DNA from: JAJPKK01 sp963844635 | GTDB lineage: Bacteria > Pseudomonadota > Alphaproteobacteria > Rhizobiales > Xanthobacteraceae | NCBI GenBank assembly: GCA_963844635.1 | Contig: CAWJPD010000004.1 | Location: forward strand, 124,001-188,000 | Direction of reading: 5' to 3' | Length of the DNA: 64,000 nt | Shown: one piece after another, positions 54,671-62,959 of the stretch | How positions within the stretch are numbered: position 1 is the stretch's first letter | How the letters are laid out: the number at the start of each line of letters is the position of its first letter | Notes under the pieces: generated by a model | Database searches by the model: none | Told to the model about the DNA's origin: nothing | The model's input: the letters and a program-made list of their open reading frames with translations, nothing else | Program-made: the position numbers and the translations under genes

Positions 54671-54764
54671 ACTCCATCATTTCGAAGCGGCGCAATGCGC
54701 TGCGCTTATTGCGCCTACGCTTTACCGCCATCTGTTCTCGGAAGGCTGAACCGATCATTTTGCA
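54649..54764. repeat. Imperfect direct repeat of the nnr end flanking a REP sequence
   Basis: TCGCCGTCTGTTCTCGGAGG, ending TGAACTCCATCATTT, at 54650-54684 recurs as CCGCCATCTGTTCTCGGAAG, ending TGAACCGATCATTTT, at about 54726-54762. Between the copies lies GCGGCGCAATGCGCTGCGCT followed by TATTGCGCCTACG, a member of the GCGCAAT palindrome family. The layout suggests insertion of the palindrome with duplication of the flank. Confidence 0.65.
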
Positions 54765-54780
54765 AACGAGGGAGGATAAG

Positions 54781-55170
54781 ATGCTGCTGGAGACATGCGG
54801 TACGGCGCTGGTTGCAGCGATCCTGGGCGCAGCGGCCGGCAGCGCCGCGACCGCGCGCAAGGCGAGCGCTGCCAAGGCCTACATCGTCACCGAGGTCGAT
54901 GTGACCGGCGACAGGCAAGCGTTCCAGCGCGATTACGCCGCCCACGCGCAAGCCACGGTCGAGCCGTTCGGCGGCCGCTATCTGGTTCGCGGCGGGCGCA
55001 GCCAAGCGGTTGAAGGCGAGCCGCCGAAGGGCCGCATCGTCATCAGCGTGTTCGACAGTTTCGAGCAGGCCGAGGCATGGCGCCAGTCGCCGGCCTACCT
55101 CAAAATCGTCGGCGTCCGCGAACGGGAGGCAACCTCCCGCCAGTACATCGTGGAGGGCGTCCAGGAATAG
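54781..55170 (+). CDS. DUF1330 domain protein with N-terminal signal or anchor
   Basis: 129 aa from ATG 54781 (GGGAGGA upstream). Hydrophobic start LVAAILGAAAGSAATA, then the DUF1330 fold: KAYIVTEVDVTGDRQAFQRD, YAAHAQATVEPFGGRYLVRG and RIVISVFDSFEQAEAWRQSP with YLKIVGVREREATSRQYIVE. This is a dimeric ferredoxin-like fold of unknown function. An exported version is less common. It follows nnr after the repeat block at 54649-54764 and may be independent of it. Confidence 0.85.
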   Translation: MLLETCGTALVAAILGAAAGSAATARKASAAKAYIVTEVDVTGDRQAFQRDYAAHAQATVEPFGGRYLVRGGRSQAVEGEPPKGRIVISVFDSFEQAEAWRQSPAYLKIVGVREREATSRQYIVEGVQE

Positions 55171-55191
55171 CCGCTGGGCGTCCGTCGCAGG

Positions 55192-56034
55192 TCACTTGCC
55201 GCCTTCATTGAAATGACGAAGGTCGGGGGGCGGTTGGTCCTTTGCCATCGGCATCAGGAGGTTATCGGCACCGATCATGTACTGCTCGTTGCCGATCCTG
55301 ATATGCACATTGCCTTCGGCGCAGATTGACTCGACCCAGATCGGGTTCTTGCCGCGGCTCATTTTCTTCAGCACGGTCCATGGCCGCGTGAGCGCGTGGT
55401 CCTGGACCGTGATCTCGTCGTAGAGGATGTCCGGGTTCGTCTTGTCCAGATAGAACCGTTCCTTGACGACGGTCTCGCCATCCTTGTCCAATAAAAGGCC
55501 GCTCGGATCGAAGGTGCGCGGGTTCTTCAGATTGCGCGTTTCGACTTGCAGTTCGTCATAGCGGCCGTCGCCATCGGTGTCGATCCACTTGCCGATCGAA
55601 TAGCCCATCCATGACGGCTCCTGATCGGTCGGAAAGTCACGACCATCCGTATAGATGCGCCGTAACATGCTGAGATATTCCATCAAGATGTAGGTGGTGT
55701 CGCGCGTGATCGCGAACTCCATAGGCAGCACGAGGTTCATGGCCCTGGGCATGCCCTCGGGTATGCAAGTATCGACCGGGTCGTCCCCGGTTTCCCCCTT
55801 CGCCACGCGGGCAAGATTGGCCTCGAACAGCGCCTGATATTCCGGCGTGAGAGGAGCCTGCTGACCGCGGCCGGGGGGCTTGGTATTGTCGAAAACGCCC
55901 AGCGGCCCGACGCGCATCCACTGGCCGGCAATTGGCGGGAATTTGCCGGGATCGACCGGCTGCTGCGCAGCCGTGGGGCCTGCGCTGACGGCCGCGGCTA
56001 TTCCAAGCGATGCGATCATCATTCGCAACTGCAT
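55192..56034 (-). CDS. Secreted protein of unknown function, paralogue 3 of 3
   Basis: 280 aa; GGAG lies seven bases before ATG 56034. Signal peptide MQLRMMIASLGIAAAVSAGP ending TAAQQP. It shares with the proteins at 8502 and 17827 the layout GxGQQAPLTPEY..., WMGYSIGKWIDTDGDGRYDE in place of SIGHYEDGDTLVV, and the C-terminal WVESICAEGNVHIRIG (Cys-Ala/Ser-Glu block). The middle differs more than between the other two. A DUF6152 gene lies directly upstream on the same strand, and I recall the two families side by side elsewhere. Function unknown; likely periplasmic. Confidence 0.72.
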   Translation of the reverse strand: MQLRMMIASLGIAAAVSAGPTAAQQPVDPGKFPPIAGQWMRVGPLGVFDNTKPPGRGQQAPLTPEYQALFEANLARVAKGETGDDPVDTCIPEGMPRAMNLVLPMEFAITRDTTYILMEYLSMLRRIYTDGRDFPTDQEPSWMGYSIGKWIDTDGDGRYDELQVETRNLKNPRTFDPSGLLLDKDGETVVKERFYLDKTNPDILYDEITVQDHALTRPWTVLKKMSRGKNPIWVESICAEGNVHIRIGNEQYMIGADNLLMPMAKDQPPPDLRHFNEGGK

Positions 56035-56105
56035 TGCTGATACTCCATGGGATTACACGTGCCTCGTCCGAGTCGCTGCGGTGTTCCGGGGGCGCCGCGA
56101 GCGCC

Positions 56106-56489
56106 TCAGCGCGGGTTGGCGACGGGCCGGCCGTCCTTGAACTTCACCAGTTGCGGCGTATAGGCGCCGCCCGCGGCTCCGCTGTGCAGAGGATTGATCG
56201 TCACGGTGATCTCGTCGCCGGGCTTCAAGCTCTTGGAATTCATTCCCTCCCGTACCAGGAGGCCAGGCGCCCCGCCTTCAAGTGCCCAATCCTTGACGCT
56301 GCCATCCGGGCCCGTCACTTCCACCACGAGGACGGTGTGGGGGCTCACGAACCGGAATTCCTTCACGGTGCCGGAAATTTCAATCGGGTGTTCGGCGTCG
56401 AACATCGCGAAAGAATGATGCGCAAGGGCAACACCGCCGCCCGTGACAACCACGCAACTTACAAGCAAAGCGGTTACGCCTGATTTCAT
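56106..56489 (-). CDS. DUF6152 family secreted protein
   Basis: 127 aa from ATG 56489 (AGAGGA eight bases upstream). Signal peptide MKSGVTALLVSCVVVTGGGV ending ALA, then the diagnostic HHSFAMFDAEHPIEISGTVK directly after cleavage, and VSPHTVLVVEVTGPDGSVKD, EGMNSKSLKPGDEITVTINP. The N-terminal His-His could hold a metal, but nothing is established. It probably forms an operon with the secreted protein at 55192 (71 bp gap). Confidence 0.85.
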   Translation of the reverse strand: MKSGVTALLVSCVVVTGGGVALAHHSFAMFDAEHPIEISGTVKEFRFVSPHTVLVVEVTGPDGSVKDWALEGGAPGLLVREGMNSKSLKPGDEITVTINPLHSGAAGGAYTPQLVKFKDGRPVANPR

Positions 56490-56668
56490 ATTCACTATCC
56501 TCTCGTGTCGGCGCATTTGAGCGATGCACGCAGTTGTTGGTCCCCAATTTGACTCGGGTATCGTCATTCTACATCAGTCAAATTTCAACCGAAATGGCGA
56601 CGTGCGGGAGCCATGGAATCCGGCCCGAATGTGAGTTCGAGTTTGCGAGGAATTTGTTTTGACCTGAC

Positions 56669-58699
56669 TTACACGTCGAGGAGGTCCTCGCGGGCGAACT
56701 CGGCGCGCTCCTGGATGAACGAGAAACGCGCCTCGGCGCGGGTCCCCATCAGCCGCTCGACCGATTTCTCCGCGTCGGCGCGGTCGTCGGGAACCAGCAA
56801 TACCTTGAGCAGGGTGCGTTTGGCGGGGTCCATGGTGGTTTCCTTGAGCTGCGCCGGCATCATTTCGCCAAGGCCCTTGAAGCGGCCGATCTCGACATTG
56901 GCGTTGGCGCGGAATTCCCGCCGGAGAATCTCATCCTTGTGCTTGTCGTTACGCGCATAGAACGATTTGCCGCCGTGCGAGAGCCGGTAAAGCGGCGGCA
57001 CCGCAAGGTAGAGATGTCCATGCTCGATGAGTTGCGGCATCTCGCGATAGAAGAAGGTGATCAGCAGCGAGGCGATGTGGGCGCCGTCGACATCGGCGTC
57101 GGTCATCACGATGACCTTGTCGTAGCGCAGATCCTCGTCGCGATAATGGAGGCCGGTGCCGCAACCGAGCGCCTGCACCAGGTCGGCGAGCTGCTGGTTC
57201 TGCGCGAGCTTGCCCTTGCCGGCGCTGGCCACGTTCAGAATCTTGCCGCGCAACGGCAGTATTGCCTGGCTGGCGCGGTTACGCGCCTGTTTGGCTGAGC
57301 CGCCGGCGGAATCCCCCTCGACAATGAAGATTTCGGCACCTGCAGCGGCGGAATTGCTGCAATCGGCGAGTTTTCCCGGCAGGCGAAGCTTTCGGGTGGC
57401 GCTCTTGCGGGCGATCTCTTTTTCCTGGCGTCGGCGGATGCGCTCTTCGGCGCGGTCGACGACCCAGTCGACCAGCTTGTTGGCCTGCACCGGATTGCCG
57501 GCGAGCCAATGGTCGAACGGGTCCTTGACCGCGTTCTCGACGATGCGCGCCGCCTCTGCGGTCGCGAGCCGGTCCTTGGTCTGGCCCTGGAACTCGGGCT
57601 CGCGGACGAACACCGAAATCATCGCACAGGCGCCGGACATGATGTCCTCGCTCGTGACCGCGGCAACGCGCTTGCCCTGGTTCATCCGCTCGGCGTGGTC
57701 CTTCAGCGCGCGCGACAGGGCGGCGCGGAGGCCGGACTCGTGCGTGCCGCCGTCGGGCGTCGGAATCGTGTTGCAGTAGGACGACAGGAAGCCGTCGGCG
57801 TCGGCGCTCCACGCCACCGCCCATTCGACCGAGCCGTTGGCCCCCGGGCGGCCCACCTTCCCGGTGAAGATATCGGGGTGGACCAGCGTGTGCCCCGCAA
57901 TCGTGGTGGCGAGATAATCCTTGAGGCCGTCGGGAAAGTGAAAGGTCTCCTCCTCGGCGACATCCTCGACGCCGTGAAGCAGCTCCTTGTCGCAATGCCA
58001 GCGGATCTCGACGCCGCCGAACAGATACGCCTTGGCGCGCGACATCTTGAACAAGCGGACCGGGTTGAATTTGGTGCGGCCGCCGAAGATCGAGCCGTCG
58101 GGCTTGAACCGGACCTTGGTGCCGCGTCGATTGGGCGTCCGTCCAAGCTTCTCCAGCCCACCTTGCGGCTTGCCGCGCTCATAGATCTGGCGGAACAGCT
58201 GGCCGCCGCGCGCCACCTCGACTTCGAGACGCTCCGAGAGCGCATTCACGACGGAAACACCGACGCCGTGGAGGCCGCCGGAGGTCTCGTAGACCTTGGA
58301 ATCGAACTTGCCGCCGGCGTGCAGCGTGCACATGATCACTTCTAGGGCGGATTTCTTCGGAAATTTGGGATGCGGGTCGACCGGGATGCCGCGGCCATTA
58401 TCGGTCACGGCCAGGAAGCCGTCCGCCTCGAGCTCGACCGAGATGAAGCTCGCATGGCCGGCAAGCGCCTCGTCCATCGCATTGTCGATCACTTCGGCAA
58501 ACAGGTGATGCAGCGCTTTTTCGTCGGTGCCGCCGATATACATGCCGGGCCGGCGCCGCACCGGCTCCAGCCCCTCAAGCACTTCGATGTCATGGGCGGT
58601 GTAGTCACCTGCAGCCGGAGCTGGGGCGGTGTCACGACTGCGTCTTGGGGCCGGGGCCCCTTCGAAAAGGTCGGGAACTCGCTTTGCGGGTTTTGCCAT
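56669..58699 (-). CDS. parE: DNA topoisomerase IV subunit B
   Basis: 676 aa. GHKL ATPase with FAEVIDNAMDEALAGHASFI, VTDNGRGIPVDPHPKFPKKS and SGGLHGVGVSVVNALSERLE; TOPRIM with FIVEGDSAGGSAKQARNRAS, QAILPLRGKILNVASAGKGK and VIVMTDADVDGAHIASLLIT. It supplies ATP-driven strand passage for decatenation with ParC (not in this window). GyrB is excluded by length (about 800 aa) and by the missing insert in TOPRIM. The first 30 residues are a basic, Pro/Ala-rich extension. Confidence 0.95.
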   Translation of the reverse strand: MAKPAKRVPDLFEGAPAPRRSRDTAPAPAAGDYTAHDIEVLEGLEPVRRRPGMYIGGTDEKALHHLFAEVIDNAMDEALAGHASFISVELEADGFLAVTDNGRGIPVDPHPKFPKKSALEVIMCTLHAGGKFDSKVYETSGGLHGVGVSVVNALSERLEVEVARGGQLFRQIYERGKPQGGLEKLGRTPNRRGTKVRFKPDGSIFGGRTKFNPVRLFKMSRAKAYLFGGVEIRWHCDKELLHGVEDVAEEETFHFPDGLKDYLATTIAGHTLVHPDIFTGKVGRPGANGSVEWAVAWSADADGFLSSYCNTIPTPDGGTHESGLRAALSRALKDHAERMNQGKRVAAVTSEDIMSGACAMISVFVREPEFQGQTKDRLATAEAARIVENAVKDPFDHWLAGNPVQANKLVDWVVDRAEERIRRRQEKEIARKSATRKLRLPGKLADCSNSAAAGAEIFIVEGDSAGGSAKQARNRASQAILPLRGKILNVASAGKGKLAQNQQLADLVQALGCGTGLHYRDEDLRYDKVIVMTDADVDGAHIASLLITFFYREMPQLIEHGHLYLAVPPLYRLSHGGKSFYARNDKHKDEILRREFRANANVEIGRFKGLGEMMPAQLKETTMDPAKRTLLKVLLVPDDRADAEKSVERLMGTRAEARFSFIQERAEFAREDLLDV

Positions 58700-58940
58700 G
58701 GCTCTTGATCCAGCTCACAAGCCTTTAGCCTTGCAACTAAGAAGCTCAAATTTAATCAATAGCTTCCGATGCGTTTCTGATTTGTTAACTCAAGTCAAGG
58801 CCCGAATCGCACAGCCACTATGCCACGCCTCAAAGCCGTGATCCTCATTGAAAGCCTTGACCGTGGCAGTCAATCACTGTGCGGAGCCAGCGCAAGTCGC
58901 GACCGGACCCGTGGTGCCCGTTTCGACTTATAACCGAGGA

Positions 58941-59468
58941 ATGTTCGACCAATATGCCCAGGCGGTAATCGATTTCGTCCGCGTGCACGAGGTGTGGGCC
59001 GCGCCGATCGCCTGCGTGCTCGCGTTTGCCGAGTCGCTGGCCTTTATTTCGCTGCTGGTCCCGGGCTGGGCGGCACTGGTAGGCATCGGCATTTTGATCG
59101 GTCCGGCCGGCATCGCCTTTGCCCCGGTCTGGATAGCGGGCGCGGTCGGCGCGGCGCTCGGCGACTGGATCTCCTACTGGGTCGGGCTGAAACTTGGACC
59201 GAAAGTCGGCAATATGTGGCCGCTGTCGCGCAATCCCGATTTCATTCCGCGCGGCGAACGCTTCGTCGAGCGGTGGGGGGCGCTGGGCATCTTCATCGGA
59301 CGCTTTTCGGGACCGCTTCGCGCCTCGGTTCCGCTGGTTGCTGGAGTGTTCAGGCTGCCCTATTGGCGTTTCCAAGCCGCGAATTTCCTTTCCGCCTTCG
59401 TCTGGGCCGCCATCCTGCTCACGATCGGCGATGCCGCAGGTGCGCTTTTCAGGGCTATTTGGCACTGA
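58941..59468 (+). CDS. DedA family membrane protein
   Basis: 175 aa from ATG 58941; the frame is open to a TTG at 58848. Features: SLAFISLLVPGWAALVGIGI, GALGDWISYWVGLKLG-type G-x-x-x-G-D (AALGDWISYWVGLKLG) and the F.GRF.G..R...P...G motif in GIFIGRFSGPLRASVPLVAG. DedA proteins recycle undecaprenyl phosphate or other lipids across the inner membrane and affect membrane potential. Five membrane segments. Divergent from parE. Confidence 0.88.
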   Translation: MFDQYAQAVIDFVRVHEVWAAPIACVLAFAESLAFISLLVPGWAALVGIGILIGPAGIAFAPVWIAGAVGAALGDWISYWVGLKLGPKVGNMWPLSRNPDFIPRGERFVERWGALGIFIGRFSGPLRASVPLVAGVFRLPYWRFQAANFLSAFVWAAILLTIGDAAGALFRAIWH

Positions 59469-59544
59469 CGGCAGCACACCGGCGCGCCCACTCCCTCCGA
59501 TCCGTGCTATATCCCAGCAAACAGCAATCGAGGGAGGTTTCCAT

Positions 59545-60543
59545 ATGGCAATCCTGACAAGGCGGACCGTGGTGGCCGGCGCGGCGGCGGCAACGGGTGC
59601 CGCGGCAAGTCTGTGGCACGCAACCCTTGTGCGGGCTGGCGTTCCGCAGGCCGATAAGCAGGCCGCGAGTTTCTACCGCTACAAGGTTGGCGACATCGAA
59701 GTGACCGTGGTCAGCGATGGCATCAACCGTCTGCCGGTGACGCCCGCTTTTGTGCTCAATGCCAGTGTCGAGGAGGTGAATGCGGCGCTGCGCGATCTCT
59801 TCATGCAGCCGGGGACCTTCGTCTATCCGTATAATCCGATTGTCATCAATACCGGTTCACGTCTGGTGGTGGTCGACTCCGGGACCGGCGAAGCCGCCTA
59901 CAAGGCGAGCAAGGGCGAAAGCGGCCAATTGGTGCCGAACCTGATTGCCGCCGGGATTGATCCCAATGCAGTCGATACGGTCCTGATTTCCCATTATCAC
60001 GGCGACCATATTAACGGGCTGCTCAAGGCCGACAACACGCTCGCCTTCCCGAATGCCGAGATTCTCGTCCCGGCGCCGGAACACAAATATTGGATGGATG
60101 ATGGCGAGCGCAGCCGCTCCTCGACCAAGCGGATCGCCGACAATTTTACCAATGTCCGCCGGGTCATGAACCCAGAAGTCCTCAAGCGCCTGCGCACCTA
60201 TGAGTGGGACAAGGAAGTGCTGCCCGGCGTGCTCGCCGTCGGCACCCCCGGACACACGCCAGGGCACACCTCGCACATCCTTTCGTCAGGCTCCGCCAAG
60301 GTCTACGCCCAGGCCGATGTGACGCACGCACCATTCCTGTTCGCGCGCCATCCCGGCTGGCATGCCTTCTACGACCATGAGCCGGTGCAGGCGGAAGCGA
60401 CCCGCCGCAAGGTCTATGACATGCTCGCCGCCGAAAAGATGATGGTGCAAGGCTATCACTACCCGTTCCCGTCGGCGGCGCATATCGACAAGACTTCGAC
60501 CGGCTATCTCGAAGTGCCGATCCCGTGGAATCCGGTGCTTTAG
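59545..60543 (+). CDS. MBL-fold metallo-hydrolase with Tat-type signal
   Basis: 332 aa from ATG 59545 (GGGAGG seven bases upstream). The N-terminus MAILTRRTVVAGAAAATGAA has the twin Arg and hydrophobic stretch of a Tat signal, so it folds before export. Metal site HxHxDH: VLISHYHGDHINGLLKADNT; further ligands in GVLAVGTPGHTPGHTSHILS, VYAQADVTHAPFLF and VQGYHYPFPSAAHI. This resembles the quorum-lactonase/AttM-like branch of the MBL fold, but the substrate cannot be read from the sequence. Stands alone downstream of dedA. Confidence 0.87.
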   Translation: MAILTRRTVVAGAAAATGAAASLWHATLVRAGVPQADKQAASFYRYKVGDIEVTVVSDGINRLPVTPAFVLNASVEEVNAALRDLFMQPGTFVYPYNPIVINTGSRLVVVDSGTGEAAYKASKGESGQLVPNLIAAGIDPNAVDTVLISHYHGDHINGLLKADNTLAFPNAEILVPAPEHKYWMDDGERSRSSTKRIADNFTNVRRVMNPEVLKRLRTYEWDKEVLPGVLAVGTPGHTPGHTSHILSSGSAKVYAQADVTHAPFLFARHPGWHAFYDHEPVQAEATRRKVYDMLAAEKMMVQGYHYPFPSAAHIDKTSTGYLEVPIPWNPVL

Positions 60544-60756
60544 CGATTGGTTTCAATCCAACATCATCGCGTCCATTTCTTTTGTCATTGCCCGGCCGGA
60601 GAACCTGCGGCGCTTGCAGCCGCGTCTTCGAACCCGGGCAATCCAGTACCCCCGGACGGCAAAGATGATCGATGGCCGAACCACCCTTCAATGTCGGTGC
60701 AAGTTGGATTGGAGTTCGAATCCTTAAAGACACGCCATCCGTGCTCCGACTAAACC

Positions 60757-61275
60757 CTAATCGTCCAGGTGGTCGGTAACATGGTCGTAGAAATCCCACT
60801 TGTCCTTGCAGGCATGGACGAATCCCCGCGCTTCTGCGGTCGTGTCCGCTGCGTCGCGCGGGCCCGCGCCCCGGATCAGATCATAGTCGGCAACCATCCT
60901 GTCTGAACGCGCTCGGCTGAGCACCATGCCAGATTGGCCTAGGTGACCGGGCATTCCGTCGACCAACTTGCCGTAGTGCTGGATGACGTGCTCGTGGCTC
61001 TTCGGGACATCGCGACGTTTCCCGACACCGCCCGCGGCCAGGATGGCTGCCGACGCGCAATGGTACATTGCATAGTAGGCTGAGTGGATACAGGCGTTCG
61101 GTGCGCGACCCCACTCTGCGAGCCGCTCGGCCTCAATCAAATGGATCATCCCCTTCTCAAACTCTCTCTGAGCCGCGTTCAGGCGGTCATTATCGGACAA
61201 TGGCACGACAGGCGCCGGTCGGGGTTTGTTGATGTGCTTCTTCTTGGGTGGATGCCTTTTCCCGCCGCGGCTCAT
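60757..61275 (-). CDS. HEPN domain protein, partner of the MNT gene
   Basis: 172 aa. A basic N-terminal tail (KRHPPKKKHINKPRP) precedes the HEPN helices: AAQREFEKGMIHLIEAERLA, IHSAYYAMYHCASAAILAAG and KRRDVPKSHEHVIQHYGKLV. An Arg and His spaced as RxxxxxH (RDVPKSH) may form the RNase site, as in HEPN toxins. The ATG overlaps the stop of the nucleotidyltransferase gene by four bases, so the pair is translated together. In known HEPN-MNT modules the nucleotidyltransferase adenylylates and silences the HEPN RNase. Probable toxin-antitoxin or defence role. Confidence 0.75.
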   Translation of the reverse strand: MSRGGKRHPPKKKHINKPRPAPVVPLSDNDRLNAAQREFEKGMIHLIEAERLAEWGRAPNACIHSAYYAMYHCASAAILAAGGVGKRRDVPKSHEHVIQHYGKLVDGMPGHLGQSGMVLSRARSDRMVADYDLIRGAGPRDAADTTAEARGFVHACKDKWDFYDHVTDHLDD

Positions 61276-61628
61276 CGGACGGGGATCCCATCGCGGGCAA
61301 TGTTCATCGCTAGTATGTCGCGGGGGCAGGATTCGAGATAGTCGGCTGGAACGGCCACTGGGCGGATGTGAACCCCCGCCAAAATGTGTCGGTAAGCCAT
61401 GTCGGCGAGGGTGTGGTCAATCGAACGCCGGTTATTCAGGTCTCTTACGAAAACAGCTACGTCGTAGTCGGAATCTCGGCGGGCGTCGCCACGGGCGCGG
61501 GACCCAAAGAGCACAACTTGCGCGACCTTGCCGGGTAGTGCTGATTCGACTTCTCGGCGAAATGCTCGGAGACGTACGGTGGCACAACTCGGCACCACGT
61601 TGGAGAGCTTGCGTTTGGCGAAGGCCAT
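61272..61628 (-). CDS. Minimal nucleotidyltransferase (MNT), antitoxin-like
   Basis: 118 aa with the polymerase-beta signature VVLFGSRARGDARRDSDYDV (GSxARG ... SDxD), then AVFVRDLNN. The two metal-binding Asp residues are present. It is short, as in stand-alone MNT proteins. Encoded first in a two-gene unit with the HEPN gene (ATGA overlap). Start ATG 61628 has GGAGAG-like purines upstream. It may modify the HEPN partner by adenylylation. Divergent from argC, with about 240 bp between. Confidence 0.8.
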   Translation of the reverse strand: MAFAKRKLSNVVPSCATVRLRAFRREVESALPGKVAQVVLFGSRARGDARRDSDYDVAVFVRDLNNRRSIDHTLADMAYRHILAGVHIRPVAVPADYLESCPRDILAMNIARDGIPVR

Positions 61629-61867
61629 CGGCTCTCCAAACTAAAGAATTTGCCAAGCAACGACAATAGACGGCATGTCTATCGTCTGGATCGGCGCGTG
61701 TCCGACGAAACGACCGAAATGGAAATCAATCGGCGTTCCGCGCTCGCGAGAAGGACCGCTTTGGGTCACAAACTGTCCCCGAAAGCACGGCTCGGGTGCA
61801 CTGCAGCATCAGCGGATGCGATATATGTAGTCTTCGTGCCTGATTGCCGCTCCCGAAGGTTTTTGCA

Positions 61868-62926
61868 ATGCCTACAAAGGCGAAAATCGGCGTCTTAGGC
61901 GCCTCGGGCTACACCGGGTCGGAATGCGTGCGGCTGCTGCTGCGCCATCCGCAAACGGAGATCGCGCTGTTGACGGCGGACCGGCGCGCCGGCCACGAGA
62001 TGCGCGAGGTTTTTCCGCAGTTCTCGCCATTCGCGTTGCCTAAGCTTTCGTCTCTGGACGGCATGGATTGGGCGGCGCTCGGGCTCGATCTCGTCTTTTG
62101 CGCGCTGCCCCACGGCACAACGCAGAGCGTGATCCGGCACCTCATCGGTCAGGCCCCGCGTAGCAAAGTTGTCGACCTATCGGCCGATTTCCGGCTGCGG
62201 GACGCGAATGCCTATGCGCGCTGGTACGGCCACGAGCACCAAGCGCCTGAACTGCAAAGAAACGCCGTGTACGGCCTCACCGAAATCTATCGCCGTGAGA
62301 TCAAAACCTGCCGTCTGCTCGCTAATCCGGGCTGCTTCACGACGTGCGCTCAGCTTCCGCTGCTGCCGCTGATCAAGGCGGGAGCGATCGATCTCGACGA
62401 GATTGTCATCGACGCCAAGTCCGGCATGACCGGAGCGGGCAGGGCGGCGAAGGAAAACATGCTGTTTTCGGAGGTGTCGGAGGGGATTCACGCCTATGGC
62501 GTCGGCCACCATCGGCACATGGCGGAGCTCGACCAGGAGTTCTCGGCGGCGGGGGGCCGCTCGGTCGTGGCGACCTTCACGCCACATCTCGTTCCGATGA
62601 ACCGGGGAATCCTGTCGACGATCTATGTGCGCGCGACCGAGGGCAGGGGGCCGCAGGATCTCCATGCCCGGCTTGCCGAAGTGTATGCGGCCGAAGCGTT
62701 CGTGCACATACTGCCGTTCGGCGAGATGCCGCAGACGCGCCATGTGCGCGGCTCCAACATGACCTTCATCGGAGTTGCCCCTGACCGGATGGCCGGACGG
62801 GCCGTTATTGGCTCGGCGCTCGACAATCTGGTGAAGGGGGCCTCGGGCCAGGCGGTCCAGAACATGAACCTGATGCTCGGCTTTCCCGAAACCATGGGTC
62901 TTGACCAAGTCGCACTTTTTCCATGA
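61868..62926 (+). CDS. argC: N-acetyl-gamma-glutamyl-phosphate reductase
   Basis: Third step of arginine synthesis: NADPH-dependent reduction to the semialdehyde. 352 aa from ATG 61868 (GAAGG eight bases upstream). NADP loop IGVLGASGYTGSECVRLLLR; SADFRLRD; active Cys in LLANPGCFTTCAQLPLLPLI; VIDAKSGMTGAGRAAKENML and the His region YGVGHHRHMAELDQEF. This is the long type-1 form. Full length and undamaged. Often next to rpsI in relatives, but here 16 kb apart. Confidence 0.95.
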   Translation: MPTKAKIGVLGASGYTGSECVRLLLRHPQTEIALLTADRRAGHEMREVFPQFSPFALPKLSSLDGMDWAALGLDLVFCALPHGTTQSVIRHLIGQAPRSKVVDLSADFRLRDANAYARWYGHEHQAPELQRNAVYGLTEIYRREIKTCRLLANPGCFTTCAQLPLLPLIKAGAIDLDEIVIDAKSGMTGAGRAAKENMLFSEVSEGIHAYGVGHHRHMAELDQEFSAAGGRSVVATFTPHLVPMNRGILSTIYVRATEGRGPQDLHARLAEVYAAEAFVHILPFGEMPQTRHVRGSNMTFIGVAPDRMAGRAVIGSALDNLVKGASGQAVQNMNLMLGFPETMGLDQVALFP

Positions 62927-62959
62927 AACAGCTGCTCAGGCCAAAGGGAGGCAACAACG

